Positions 22,130 to 32,254 of a stretch of DNA of 64,000 nucleotides are shown piece by piece. Under the pieces are notes generated by a model that saw only the letters and a program-made list of their open reading frames with translations, was not told where the DNA came from and did no database searches. Each line of letters begins with the position of its first letter. Positions within the stretch are counted from its first letter, which is position 1. Position numbers and translations under genes: made by a program. Source of the stretch: Nesterenkonia pannonica (GTDB lineage: Bacteria > Actinomycetota > Actinomycetes > Actinomycetales > Micrococcaceae); NCBI RefSeq assembly GCF_019575955.1, contig NZ_CP080575.1:186001-250000 (forward strand), given 5' to 3'.

Positions 22130-23085
22130 TCAGGCCTCTTCGAGCACAAAAGTGACCTGCTCGCTGCGCTGTCCGTTGGCCTGCACTGACGCTGCGTGCG
22201 GTCCGGGATAGAGCGTGCGGGCATTGACGGGACGGAAGGAGCGGCGCTTGGTCAGCGTCACGCGGGCGCCGGGCTCGAGCATCACCCGCTTGAGCTTGAA
22301 GACCTTCGGACGGAGGCTGCCGTCCGCGCCGAGGAAGTGGACGGTGTAGTCGACGACCGCTTCACGACGCTCGTCGGAGACGTTGCGCACTTCCGCGGCG
22401 ATGGTCAGCGTCTCACCGATGCGCAGGACCTCCGGTGAGACGGTGAGCGCCTCGACGACGACTGAGCGGTCGGGAGTCGCGTCCACCAGGGCCAGGGCTC
22501 CGGCGTCCCCGGCCTTGATCAGTGAGCGCAGTCCGTGCCGGACGACCCAGCGCGTCCGATCCGTGGGGCTCTGCTCCAGCCACTGCGTTGCCGCTGAGAG
22601 TGCGCGCGCTGGGTTGTCCTTGGAGATGTCGTTGAGACCGTTGGCGACGGACCGGCGCACATAGAGGGACGGATCGCGTACTCCGCAGTGTGGCGCCGGG
22701 TGATTGCGTCGAGCGCCGCCAGCGAGGTCTCCGGGTGCTGAAGCCCATAGATCTCGACGAATCGTGCCACCGGCATGAGGAACCATGCGGCGCTCATGGT
22801 TCCCTCGGCGTCAGGAAGCTCCGGGCCCAGGGAGCGCACGAGGACGTCGACAGCCTCCGGATACGACTCCGGAAGCCTGCTCCGGACCCCCTCTGCCAGG
22901 GCCCGCACGCGGTCCTTGAGCTCGAGGGGACCTACCGCCTCGTCGACCTCGCGCACAAAGCCTTCCGCGTCGAAGGACGGGAGCACGGGCAGGATGCGCT
23001 CCGCGAGCTCCCGGGCGCAGTCACCGGTGAAGTGCCTCTTGAGGGTGCTGTCTGTCATGGAGGGCTCATTCTCGCTCTCAGGCAT
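22130..23085 (-). CDS. HEAT-repeat DNA alkylation repair-like protein
   Basis: About 317 residues. The middle holds YVRRSVANGLNDISKDNP, a signature of the AlkC/AlkD-type HEAT-repeat DNA glycosylase group, followed by WVVRHGLRSLIKAGDAGALAL. The last 110 residues (VSPEVLRIGETLTIAAEVRN) look like a beta-sandwich. A break near 22680 splits the gene. Start ATG at 23085 or 23058 (MTDSTLKRHFTGDCARELAE); the second gives the usual N-terminus. It is divergent from the acetyltransferase gene. Its function in base-excision repair is inferred from the family; I cannot identify catalytic residues with confidence. Confidence 0.78.
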
Positions 23086-23108
23086 GGAGCTCGGGTAGTG
23101 TGCGTTCT

Positions 23109-23507
23109 ATGGACAGCGTAGAGGTTCGCTTCCGGCCTGCTGAGGAAACGAATCGCGGCTTCCTCGGGCGCATGTTCGAGCTGACGGAGACCGGCGAGCG
23201 CACCGCAGCAGGAGGCGCCTGGCTGCGCGCCTTCGCCGCTGACGAGCCGGGCTATGGGTTCGTCGAGGAGCGCTTTTCGGAGCTGGCCATCGCCCTGCTC
23301 CCCGAATTCACCGGCCGAGGGCTTGGGCCCCGGCTCCTTCGCGAGACTCTGCGGCATGCGGAAGCCATGGGCCTGCCCGGGGTGAGCCTCTCTGTGGAGG
23401 TGGGCAACGACCGAGCCCTGCAGACCTACGAGAGGAACGGGTTTCGCCACATGGGGCTCCACGCGTCCGGCGGCGCGCACACCATGCTCTACACCCGGGA
23501 GGCCTGA
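23109..23507 (+). CDS. GNAT-family N-acetyltransferase
   Basis: 132 residues, unbroken. The acetyl-CoA pyrophosphate loop is seen in LLPEFTGRGLGPRLLRE, and the C-terminal motif in VEVGNDRALQTYERNGFRHMG. ATG 23109 is preferred; an in-frame GTG lies at 23100. The substrate is unknown; the architecture resembles RimI-like enzymes. Confidence 0.88.
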   Translation: MDSVEVRFRPAEETNRGFLGRMFELTETGERTAAGGAWLRAFAADEPGYGFVEERFSELAIALLPEFTGRGLGPRLLRETLRHAEAMGLPGVSLSVEVGNDRALQTYERNGFRHMGLHASGGAHTMLYTREA

Positions 23508-23523
23508 TCTCGGCCTGACCCGA

Positions 23524-23894
23524 TCAGGAGGTCGGCTCGAATGCAGTCCGCACCACAGCAGCAACCTTCTCCACCGTGGAGTCATCCAGCTCATCGAGGT
23601 ACCAGGCGCATGGGCGGAGGGCGGTTCGGGATTCCCGCTCAACGTGCGCGTGCTCGGACAGGCCGAGCGTCATGACGCCGTCGTCGAGCCGGAAGAACAC
23701 CACGACCGGCGTGCTCCGCCCAGTGGCATAGCCGGGCATGCCGTACCAGAGGCGAGGCTTGAGCTTTGGACCGGCGCTGATGATCGTCTCGTGAAGCCGC
23801 GCGCCGATCTCCGCATAGGGGTAGGCATGCTGTGAATCTTGCTGAGGACAGCCTGCAGATCCTTCTCGGCTTTGTCCGTCTTGGGTGTGGACAT
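23524..23894 (-). CDS. DUF1801-family protein
   Basis: About 123 residues from ATG 23894. Motifs of the DUF1801/YdhG-like fold: LKPRLWYGMPGYATG, VVVFFRLDD and a C-terminal VEKVAAVVRTAF helix. One base is missing near 23830, between KIHS and QHAYPYAEI. Function unknown; some relatives have been linked to iron handling, but nothing here shows it. The 374 bp upstream to the SulP gene (23895-24268) hold no convincing gene. Confidence 0.75.
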
Positions 23895-24268
23895 GGCAAT
23901 CAGCCCTTCTCTCGCGCCGCATTCGCGGCATGGTGAACACAACAGCCCCAGTCAGGGGCGGTTGCGCAATCTCCACCGCGGACGTGTCCTGACCCATGCC
24001 AGTCCTCTCCGCGAATGTGTCAGACGAGCACTTCGTCATCGACTGCGCGAGGGCGCCGGAAGCGCCGCTTCAAGAATATCAGGGGCACCTGAGGGGAGAG
24101 ATCAGTCACACGGCTTGCAACTCTACCCTTACGTGAGGTTAGGGTTACTGGAGGTCGCGTGGGCCATGACCCGCTCGAACCGATTCCTTATTGTTGGCGC
24201 GCACTGCGGCGCGCACCCTCAGATCCTGACCCGGGCACTCCCGTGCCCATGAGAACGAACGGAGATCC

Positions 24269-25791
24269 ATGGCCGCTTCCACCGTCGCGCCGGACGCCGA
24301 CATGTCACCCGAAGAGCGCCAGTCCGTTCTGCGCACGATTCGATCCCCGCGTCTGCTCAAGACCGAGATCCTGGCCGGGCTCGTCGTCGCCCTGGCGCTC
24401 ATCCCTGAGGCCATAGCGTTCTCACTGATCGCTGGCGTCGACCCGCGCATCGGCCTTTTCGCATCCTTCACCATGGCGGTCTCCATCGCCTTCCTCGGAG
24501 GTCGGTAAGCGATGATCTCCGCGGCGACCGCAGCCACTGCGCTTGTCGTCGCACCTCTTGTGGAGAGCCACGGCCTGGACTATTTCATCGCCGCAGTGAT
24601 TCTGGCCGGTGTCTTTCAGGTCATCATGGGGCTGATCGGCGTAGCCAAGATCATGCGATTCATCCCCGCTCGGTGATGGTCGGCTTCGTCAACGCACTGG
24701 CCATTCTGATCTTCACCTCCCAGTTTCCCGATCTGATCGGGGTCCCGTGGCTGGTCTACCCGATGGTCGCCTTCGGACTGGTCGTCATCTACCTTCTGCC
24801 GCGCATCACCAAGGTGGTGCCCCCGCCGTTGGTGGCGATCGTGCTGCTGACCGTGATCGGCGTGGTCTTCGCGCTCAATGTGCCCACCGTGGGGGACAAG
24901 GGTGAGCTGCCTCAGTCGATCCCCGAGCTGTTCATCCCCAACGTGCCGCTCACAGTGGAGACGTTCCAGATCATCGCTCCCTACGCACTGGGCATGGCTG
25001 CCGTCGGTCTCCTGGAATCCCTGATGACGGCCAAGCTGGTCGATGATGTCACCGACACTCGGTCCGGAAAAGTCCGTGAATCCTGGGGTCAGGGCGCTGC
25101 GAACATCATCAGCGGATTCTTCGGCGGCATGGGCGGCTGCGCGATGGTCGGCCAGACCATGATCAACGTCAAAGCCTCCGGGGCGCGCACCCGCATATCG
25201 ACCTTCTGCGCCGGACTCTTCGTGCTCATCCTCGCCGTCGCACTCGGCGACATCGTGGCGATGATTCCGATGGCCGCGTTGGTCGCGGTGATGATCTTCG
25301 TCTCTATCGCAACCTTCGACTGGCACAGCATCAAGCCTTCCACCCTGAAGATGATGCCCAAGTCTGAGACGTCGGTCATGGTCATCACCGTCGTAGCGAC
25401 TGTGTGGACCCACAACCTCGCCATCGGCGTTGGTCTCGGCGTGCTGGCTGCGATGGTCCTCTTCGCTCGCCGAGTCGCCCACCTGGTCACTGTCGACCGC
25501 CGGATCGAGCGCCACTTCGACGAGGACATCGCAAAGTATGAGGTGGTGGGTGAGCTGTTCTTCGCCTCCTCAAACGACCTCTACACCCAGTTCAACTACG
25601 CCGAGGACCCCGAGCACGTCGTGATCGACATGTACAGCTCCCACGTCTGGGACGCCTCCACGGTGGCGTCATTGGACGCCGTCACCGAGAAGTACGCCAA
25701 ATACGGCAAGCGCGTAGAGATCTCTGGCCTGAACCGAGCCAGCGCGGCACTCCATGAGCGCATGGCCGGAAAGCTCGGCGCAGGACACTGA
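24269..25791 (+). CDS. SulP-family anion transporter with STAS domain
   Basis: Inner-membrane transporter of the SLC26/SulP family (sulfate, bicarbonate or dicarboxylate). Start ATG 24269. [22 protein letters not shown] is the conserved first helix, then FLGGR and [12 protein letters not shown]. Between these is TAA (24506-24508) where the family has Pro (GGRPAMISAAT), an in-frame case of the TAAGC signature. A second break is near 24672. The C-terminal cytoplasmic STAS domain runs from about 25540 ([17 protein letters not shown] to [21 protein letters not shown]). The stop lies one base from the convergent CinA-like gene. Confidence 0.92.
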
Positions 25792-26295
25792 TCAGTTCCG
25801 CGTCCCTGTCGTGTGCTTCTTCAGCACGGAGCGCAGCAGCTTGAGGGCGCAGAGCTCCGTCTGGGCCAGTATCTCGAGCGGCTCGCCGGAGAAGTGGTGG
25901 AGCTCCGTCTCTATGGTGCCGGAGACGCCTGCGGCCAGCCACGTCGTCCCGGGGCCTGGCCCTCCTGCTGATCAGGGCCATGGCGCCGCTCGCCGAGACT
26001 CCCGCGTCGGTGCCGAACAGGCTGGTGACCCCTTCGACCATGCTGACAACGGCCTCGCGCGAAATCACTGGTCCTTCCGGGACCCCAGGACCCGGTGCTT
26101 GGCGTCCGAGTGGTAGGCCACCACTCCTCCGGCGAACCAGTCGCCGGAGCCTTTGGCGGCCGCACACTGATTGGCGATCTTGCCGCCGGTCAGCGATTCG
26201 GCCACGGCCACGGTCAGCTCCCACTCGGCGAGGACCGCTCCGACGTCAGCGACGACCTCGGATGCTTCCGCCTCCAGGCGCTCCACGCTTTGCAT
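25792..26295 (-). CDS. CinA C-terminal-like protein (nicotinamide-nucleotide amidase family)
   Basis: About 167 residues. TVAVAESLTGGKIANQ and GGVVAYHSDAKHRVLG match the PncC/CinA C-terminal domain, including the catalytic Ser of ESLTGG. The middle (GPVISREAVVSMVEG) and the shifted GGPGPGTTWLAAGVSG follow the family pattern. Breaks near 26085 and 25975. Start ATG 26295 with TAGGAGGTCACGG upstream. The family deamidates nicotinamide mononucleotide to NaMN in the pyridine nucleotide cycle; activity here is inferred. Confidence 0.82.
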
Positions 26296-26460
26296 GACCG
26301 TGACCTCCTATACGAGTTGAATCCCCGGGCTGGGCGCCGCACTTCGCGCGAGCGCGCAGACGTACGCGCCCAGTGCCAGCCTAACGACGTGGGCTCCCCG
26401 GTGATTCCCCGGTCCCGCACGAACCAGAAGCAGGCCAACGTGCTTCACATCACATTTCTA

Positions 26461-26478
26461 ATGTAACAACTGGTACAT
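26461..26478. promoter_or_regulatory. Operator copy 1 (ATGTA-type inverted repeat) overlapping the qsuB promoter
   Basis: ATGTAACAACTGGTACAT, an imperfect inverted repeat with half-sites ATGTA(A/C) and GTACAT around 6 bp. The same 18-bp layout recurs at 28318-28335 before the TRAP operon. TACATT at 26474-26479 can serve as the -10 element, putting the start of transcription at about the ATG at 26486; no ribosome-binding site fits between, so the mRNA is probably leaderless. Confidence 0.65.
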
Positions 26479-26485
26479 TGCGTCC

Positions 26486-28268
26486 ATGCGCACCTCGATC
26501 GCCACTGTCTGCCTCTCCGGGAGCCTCACGGAGAAGCTCCATGCCTGTGCTGCCGCAGGCTTCGACGGAGTGGAAGTCATGGATACAGACCTCACCGTCG
26601 CCTATGAGTCGCCGGAGGAGATACGGGCGCTCAGCGAACGCCTCGGCCTGGCCATCTATATGTTCCAGCCCCTCCGCGACATCGAGGGTGTCGAGCCGGA
26701 GCTGTTCGTCGACAATCTGCGGCGGGCAGAGGCTAAGTTCGAGCTGATGCGTCGTCTCGGGACCGACCTGGTCCTGGTCTGCAGCAACGCAGGCACAGCC
26801 ACAGTGGACGATGACGCCGAGGCCGCCTCCCAGTTGGGCCGTCTCGCGGACCTCGCCGCCCAGTACGGCATTCGCATCGCCTACGAGGCCCTCGCATGGG
26901 GCCGGTTCGTCAACGACTACCGACATGCGTGGCGATTGGTCACGATGGCGGACCGGCCGAACCTGGGCACCTGCCTCGACAGCTTCCACATCCTGGCCCG
27001 AGGCCACGACCCGTCCCAGATCGAAGAGATCGACGGGAGAAGATCTTCTTCCTCCAGCTGGCGGACGCACCTCTGCTCGATATGGACGTCCTCTCCTGGA
27101 GCAGGCACCATCGCCTCTTTCCCGGCGAGGGAGGGTTCCGGCTCACCGCACTGCTCGGCCACGTCCTGCGCGCTTAGCTACACCGGCCCCATCTCCCTGG
27201 AGGTCTTCAACGATACCTACCGGCAGACCGACGTGCGGAGCACCGCGGCCCACGCCAGGCGCTCGCTGACCTGGCTGGCTGACCAAGCATCAGCCGCCCA
27301 TGGGTGGGACGCGGACCGGCTGCCGGAGGTCCCCAGCCCCAGTCCGTCGACTTCGCCGAGATCACGGGTGCTGACCTCACCGCTCTGGACGAGACCCTCC
27401 ATCATCTGGGCTTCACCTTCCGGGGCACGCATCAGACCAAGCCGGTCCGCCTGTGGTCTTGGGGCGATGCGCGCATCATCCTCAACGAGCAGAGCCATGG
27501 GGCGGAGCCGCAGCTCAGCGGGATCGGGATGACGGTCCGCGACGTGGAGGCAGTGATGGCTCGCGGGCTTGCCCTGGGGGCCGAGCGCGGATTCCGACGC
27601 ACCTACACCGGCGAATACGACCTCAAGGCGCTGAAGGCACCCGACGGTACCCACATCTTCATGAACGATGTGCTTAGGCCGAGGACAGCTGGGTCCCCGA
27701 GTTCCGCGGGGGCAGGCGGAGCAGCGCTCGGATGCTCAGGTGGACCACATCAACCTCTCCTACCGGTGGCACGACTTCGAGGAGGCGGTCCTGTTCTTCC
27801 GCAGCGTCCTGGGCCTGGGCACAGACAAGGGCGAGAACGTGGCAGGACCCGAGGGCTGGTGCGCAGCCAAGTGATGCATACCGCTGACAAGATCCTGCGG
27901 CTGCCCCTGAACCTTGCACCGCCGACCGCAGCGATGCCGCCCCGGCACATCGCGGTGCGCTGCCGGGGATCCTCGAGGTGGCTCAGCGCGCACGAGAGAA
28001 TGGCCTGTCGTTCCTGGGCGTGCCCGACAACTACTACCGAGACCTCCACGCGCGAACGGGGCTCGATCCGGAGTTCCTCGACAGGCTTCAGGACCTGGAC
28101 CTGCTGTACGACGAGGACCACGACGGCGCCTTCATCCACTTCTACACGCGCACCTTCGGCGGCCTGTTCCTGGAGATGGTGGAACGGGTCGGCCAGTACG
28201 ACGGGTACGGAGCCGTCAACGCACCCGTGCGCCTGGCAGCCCAGCGCGAGCCTCAGCACCCCGGCTGA
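26486..28268 (+). CDS. qsuB: Bifunctional 3-dehydroshikimate dehydratase with HPPD-like C-terminal domain (QsuB-like)
   Basis: Converts 3-dehydroshikimate to protocatechuate. The N-terminal half is a TIM-barrel sugar isomerase-like domain. Its metal ligands are visible in order: Glu in IAYEALAWG, Asp in TCLDSFHI, Gln in FFLQLADAP, and Glu in ISLEVFND. The C-terminal half carries two vicinal-oxygen-chelate modules like 4-hydroxyphenylpyruvate dioxygenase, with His in VDHINLSYRWHDF and a C-terminal FIHFYTRTFGGLFLEMVERV holding His and Glu. The total of about 594 residues fits this fusion in corynebacteria. Breaks near 27035, 27174 (GCTTAGC), 27335, 27674 (CTTAGGC), 27710, 27860 and 27965. Neighbours (TRAP importer, shikimate dehydrogenase, TetR) support the pathway. 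Confidence 0.9.
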
Positions 28269-28307
28269 GCGCCCCGCAGGACCCCATCCGCTGGCCCAGG
28301 GTGACCT

Positions 28308-28336
28308 TTGACACCGTATGTACCAGACAGTACATT
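28308..28336 (+). promoter_or_regulatory. Promoter with embedded operator copy 2 for the TRAP-shikimate operon
   Basis: TTGACA (28308-28313), 17 bp, then TACATT (28331-28336) form a good sigma-70-type promoter. The perfect 6+6 inverted repeat ATGTACCAGACAGTACAT (28318-28335) fills the spacer and overlaps the -10. Binding there should block RNA polymerase. The same motif precedes qsuB. Confidence 0.72.
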
Positions 28337-28382
28337 ATGAATATCTTGTGATTCAGCCCACATTCGAAGCATCGGAGGTCCC

Positions 28383-28958
28383 GTGTCGGACTCACCCCAG
28401 ACGTCTCCCCGGACACGTCTCGCAGCCGTCCGCTGACGCGCAGGCTCCACGACGCCATCACACGCGTCGAGCTGGCCTTCGGCGCCGGCATGCTGCTCGT
28501 CATCCTCGTCCTGGTCTTCGCCCAGGCCGCCCAGCGGCACCTGCCGGTGACCGCCGCCGCATGGACCGGCGAAGTCTCCCGCTTCGGACTGGCGTGGCTG
28601 ACGCTGGGACTGGCAGGAGTTCTGATCACCCTGCGCGGGCACATCACCCTCGAAGTGCTGGACATCGTGCCCAAGCCGCAGTTCGTGCGCTTCGTGCAGG
28701 CCTTCGCCCTGGTGGTCACAGCCGTCATCGCCGCCGGGCTGGCGCGAGAGGCCTTCGCCCTGGTCCAGAGCCAGGGGCGCTGCGATCCCCGTGCTGCGCA
28801 TGCCGATGTCCTGGTTCTACCTCCCCGTGCTCCTGGGCATGGTCAGCACGGTCATCCGATCCGCGCTGGGGGCCTGGACGGTGCTGCGCCACGGGCCATA
28901 CGTCTCCGCCTCAGCCGCCGATACGGCCTCGTCTCAAGGCAAGGAGCAGATCGCATGA
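28383..28958 (+). CDS. TRAP transporter small membrane subunit (DctQ-like)
   Basis: GTG start at 28383 with GGAGG upstream. Four membrane helices: FGAGMLLVILVLVFAQ, FGLAWLTLGLAGVLITL, a third around FALVVTAVIAAGLA, and WFYLPVLLGMVSTVIR. RGHITLEVLDIV is typical of DctQ. Frame breaks near 28430 and 28785. The stop overlaps the start of the large subunit. With DctM and DctP it forms a sodium-driven importer; the neighbouring genes suggest shikimate or quinate as cargo. Confidence 0.87.
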
Positions 28959-30225
28959 GCCTCCTGCTTCTCGGGGTCGGCATCGCCGTCCTGCTGCTGC
29001 TGAGGGTGCCGGTCGCGTTCGCCTTCCTCGGCCCGTCTCTGGCCTACATGCTGCTGACCGGCCAATCCACCGGCACCAGCCTGCGCCAGGTGACCGATGC
29101 GACGCAGAGCTTCCCTCTGCTCGCCGTCCCGCTGTTCGTCTTCCTCGGCTCCCTGGCGAACCACGCCGGACTCGCGGACAAGCTGTTCAGGTTCGCGCTG
29201 GCTGCTCTGGCCAAAGTGCGGGGAAATCTGGGGTACGTGACCGTGGGCGGCAGCGTCGGCTTCTCCTGGATGTCCGGCTCTGCGGTGGCCGACGCGGCCG
29301 CACTGGGCAAGGTCAAATACCTGCCATGCTTCGCAACGGATACTCACGCCGCTTCGCCACTGGCCTCTCCGCGTCGTCGTCGCTGATCGCGCCCATCATG
29401 CCCCCGTCCATCCCCGCAGTGATCTACGCCGGCTTGGCCGCGGCCTCCACCGGCGCGCTCTTTGCCGCCTCTGTGGTGCCGCGCTTCTGATGGCGGTCGG
29501 ACTGTGCGTCGTGGTCTTCATCATGGTGCGGCGCCAGCTGGCCTGAAGGCCGGACGCTTCGACCGCGCCGAACTGCTGGCGTCCGTCAAAGGGGTGCTCC
29601 TGCTTACGCTCACCCCTGTGATCATCCTCGGAGGAATCCTCGGAGGCCTCTTCACACCCACCGAAGCAGTAAGCGTCGCCGTGGTCTACGTGCTCCTGAT
29701 AGCCGTGGGCACGCGTTCGCTGAGCTGGAGCGGCTTTCGAGCATCAGTGCGCGAGACGGTCATCACCACCGCGGGCATCATGCTCATCGTGGCCGCCGCC
29801 GCGCTGCTGGGGCACATCCTTGCGCGGGAGCGTCTCCCCAGATGCTCACCGAGCTGCTCTTCGGGCTCACCGAGTCGCCCATCGTCTTCCTGCTGCTGAT
29901 CTCTCTGCTCATGCTGATCCTCGGAACGGTGGTGGACTCCACCGCGATCCTCGTGCTGGTGGTTCCCATCCTGCTCCCGATTGCGTCCCAGTACGGCATC
30001 GATCCGATCAATCTCGGCGTGGTCCTCATCATGTCGCTGATGATCGGCCTGCTGACTCCGCCGGTGGGCACTGCGCTCTTCGTCACCGCCGCCGTATCGG
30101 ACACACGGGTGGGTGAGGTGTTCCGAGGCGCAGTCCCGTTCGCCCTTCCTGCTGTCGTGGTCCTGCTGCTGGTGATCCTCATTCCCGACGTTATTCTGTT
30201 CCTTCCGGAGGTCCTGGACCTATGA
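28955..30225 (+). CDS. TRAP transporter large permease subunit (DctM-like)
   Basis: About 425 residues with roughly 12 membrane helices. Family landmarks: VPVAFAFLGPSLAYML, FPLLAVPLFVFLGSLA, SSLIAPIMPPSIPAVIYAG, GGILGGLFTPTEAVSVAVVY, and the C-terminal LILGTVVDSTAILVLVVPIL and GLLTPPVGTALFV. Breaks near 29320, 29480, 29545 and 29835. The start overlaps the dctQ stop and its own stop overlaps the aroE-like start, so the operon is tightly coupled. Confidence 0.92.
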
Positions 30226-31118
30226 GCCCTGCCCTGCTTGATCGAAGCATCCTCGGGGCTCATCGGCTACGGCGTCCGGCCGTCGATGACGCCGCCCCTC
30301 CACGAGCTCGAAGGCCAGCGGCACGGCCTGCGCTACGTGTACCGCCCTATCGAGTTTCCCCGTCCGAGGACGCCCCGAATCGCCTCGCGAGCATGCTCAA
30401 GATGTGCCGCGATCTGGGCTTCGACGGCCTGAACATCACGTTCCCCGCAAAGCAGATCGTCATCCCGCTGCTCGACGAGCTGGCGCTAACCGCTCGCATG
30501 GTCGGGGCCGTGAACACCGTCACCTTTGCCGAAGACGGGCGCACCGTCGGCCACAACACGGACGTCACCGGATTCCGGGCCTCCCTCGAGGACTCGCTTC
30601 AGGGCCGCCCCTGCGGACGCTCTGTGCTCGTAGGGTAAGCGGCGCCGGGTCGGCCGTCGCCCACGCGCTGGTCACCCACGGCGCCGAGCAGCTCACGATC
30701 GTCGATGTCGATCGGACAAAGTCTGAGGAGGTCGCCTCCAGCCTGAGGCGCGCCCACGGATTCGACGCCGCGGCGGCGACCCTCGAGGAGCTCCCGCCCT
30801 CATCCGGGCTGCGGACGGCGTGGTGAACGCCACACCACTGGGAATGGCCCATCATCCGGGCACCCCTTCGATCCCATGCTGCTCGACCAGCGGCACTGGG
30901 TGGCCGACGTGGTCTACCGCCCCGTCGACACGGAGCTCCTTCATCACGCCGATGCTCGAGGAGCCTTCACCATCTCGGGCCTCGGCATGGCCATGCACCA
31001 AGCCGCAGAGGCTTTCGAAATCATCACAGGAGAGTCGGCCGACCGGGCAGCCATGCTCAACGACCTCCATGACATGGTCGCCGCCGAGGCGATCAGAGAC
31101 CGTGCAACGACGCACTGA
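30222..31118 (+). CDS. Shikimate/quinate dehydrogenase family protein (AroE/QsuD-like)
   Basis: Catalyses NAD(P)-dependent interconversion of shikimate (or quinate) and its dehydro form. The N-terminus GLIGYGVRPSMTPPLHELEG follows the catabolic quinate/shikimate dehydrogenase pattern, with Ser and Thr in the substrate pocket instead of the SxS of biosynthetic AroE. Catalytic Lys and partners: NITFPAKQIVIPLLDEL, AVNTVTF, HNTDVTGF. The dinucleotide loop VLVGSGAGSAVAHAL is disrupted at 30635 by GGGTAAGC. Other breaks near 30245, 30360, 30800 and 30865. In this operon the role is catabolic: shikimate to 3-dehydroshikimate, feeding QsuB. Confidence 0.88.
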
Positions 31119-31135
31119 CTGAAAGGAACGGGACA

Positions 31136-32176
31136 ATGCGCCCCTCGCAGCACCCTCACAGCAGCACCCGCACCACCCGCCCGAAGCGCACCCTGGTAAG
31201 CGCAGCCGCGGTCATTCCGCTGCTGGCCCTCAGCGCCTGCGGCGACGACGCTGACTCCGACTCCGAGGCTGTCACGCTCACCCTGGCCCACAGCTACAAC
31301 GAGGGCCAGCCCATGGTCGACTGCGGAGTCGCCACCATCGAGGATGAGGTCAACGGAGCCGACGCGGGCATCACCATCGATACCTACGGTTCGTCCTCAC
31401 TCGGCGGGGACAGCGACCGGATCGCGGACGTCGCCTCCGGGGACATCGACATCGACATCCAAGGGGCCTCGGCGCTCGGGGCGGTCTACGAGCCCATCAG
31501 CGTCTTCGACGCCGCATACGCCTTCGACGATGCGGAGCACCTGAGAGCCTTCATGGACAGCAGCGCCTCAGAGGACGTCATCGCTGACTTCCGCGACACC
31601 ACGGGCATCCACACCCTGGGCGCGTGGTCCGCGGGATCCCGTCACTTCACCGCTAACGATCCCATCCGGGAGCCGGATGACCTCTCAGGGCTGCAGATTC
31701 GCTTCCCGGGATCGCCCCAGTACCTCATGAACGCTCAGGCCCTGGGCGCGAACGCGACGGAGGTCGCCTTCGAGGAGATCTACCTGTCCCTCCAGCAGGG
31801 CGCGGTCGACGGGCAGGAGAACCCCACCAACATCATCGCGGCCGACAACATCGACGAGGTGCAGGACTACGTGAGCCTCACCGCGCATCAGCAGAACACC
31901 AACCTCGTCATCATCGGCGAGGTGTGGGACGAGCTGAACGACGAGCAGCAGCAGGTCCTCACGGACTCCGTCGAAATGGCCGTGGACCAGGTCGCTGAGT
32001 GCATCGCCGATCAGGAGGAGGAGATCCTGGACGAATGGCGCAGCGAAGGCTCCCCTGAGGTCGTCGAGGATGTGGACCTCGACGCTTTCCGCGAGCAGGC
32101 GTTCGACTACTTCGAGGAGAACTTTGACGACGAGTCCCTGACCGTCTTCGAATCGATCCGGGGCGAAGCAGAGTAG
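31136..32176 (+). CDS. TRAP transporter substrate-binding lipoprotein (DctP-like)
   Basis: 346 residues, unbroken, ATG 31136 after AAAGGAACGGG. The signal peptide ends at lipobox LSAC, so the protein should be membrane-tethered outside. DctP landmarks: LAHSYNEGQP at the N-terminus, LSGLQIRFPGSPQYL with the conserved Arg that binds the substrate carboxylate, and EIYLSLQQGAVDGQENP. A carboxylate ligand fits shikimate, quinate or a related hydroaromatic acid. Confidence 0.92.
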   Translation: MRPSQHPHSSTRTTRPKRTLVSAAAVIPLLALSACGDDADSDSEAVTLTLAHSYNEGQPMVDCGVATIEDEVNGADAGITIDTYGSSSLGGDSDRIADVASGDIDIDIQGASALGAVYEPISVFDAAYAFDDAEHLRAFMDSSASEDVIADFRDTTGIHTLGAWSAGSRHFTANDPIREPDDLSGLQIRFPGSPQYLMNAQALGANATEVAFEEIYLSLQQGAVDGQENPTNIIAADNIDEVQDYVSLTAHQQNTNLVIIGEVWDELNDEQQQVLTDSVEMAVDQVAECIADQEEEILDEWRSEGSPEVVEDVDLDAFREQAFDYFEENFDDESLTVFESIRGEAE

Positions 32177-32254
32177 AGAGCGAGCACACCGACGCGCTGC
32201 GGGCGCCCGGCGGCTCTGCCCCGGGCGTCCGCAGCATGCCAGTAAGGTGACGTC

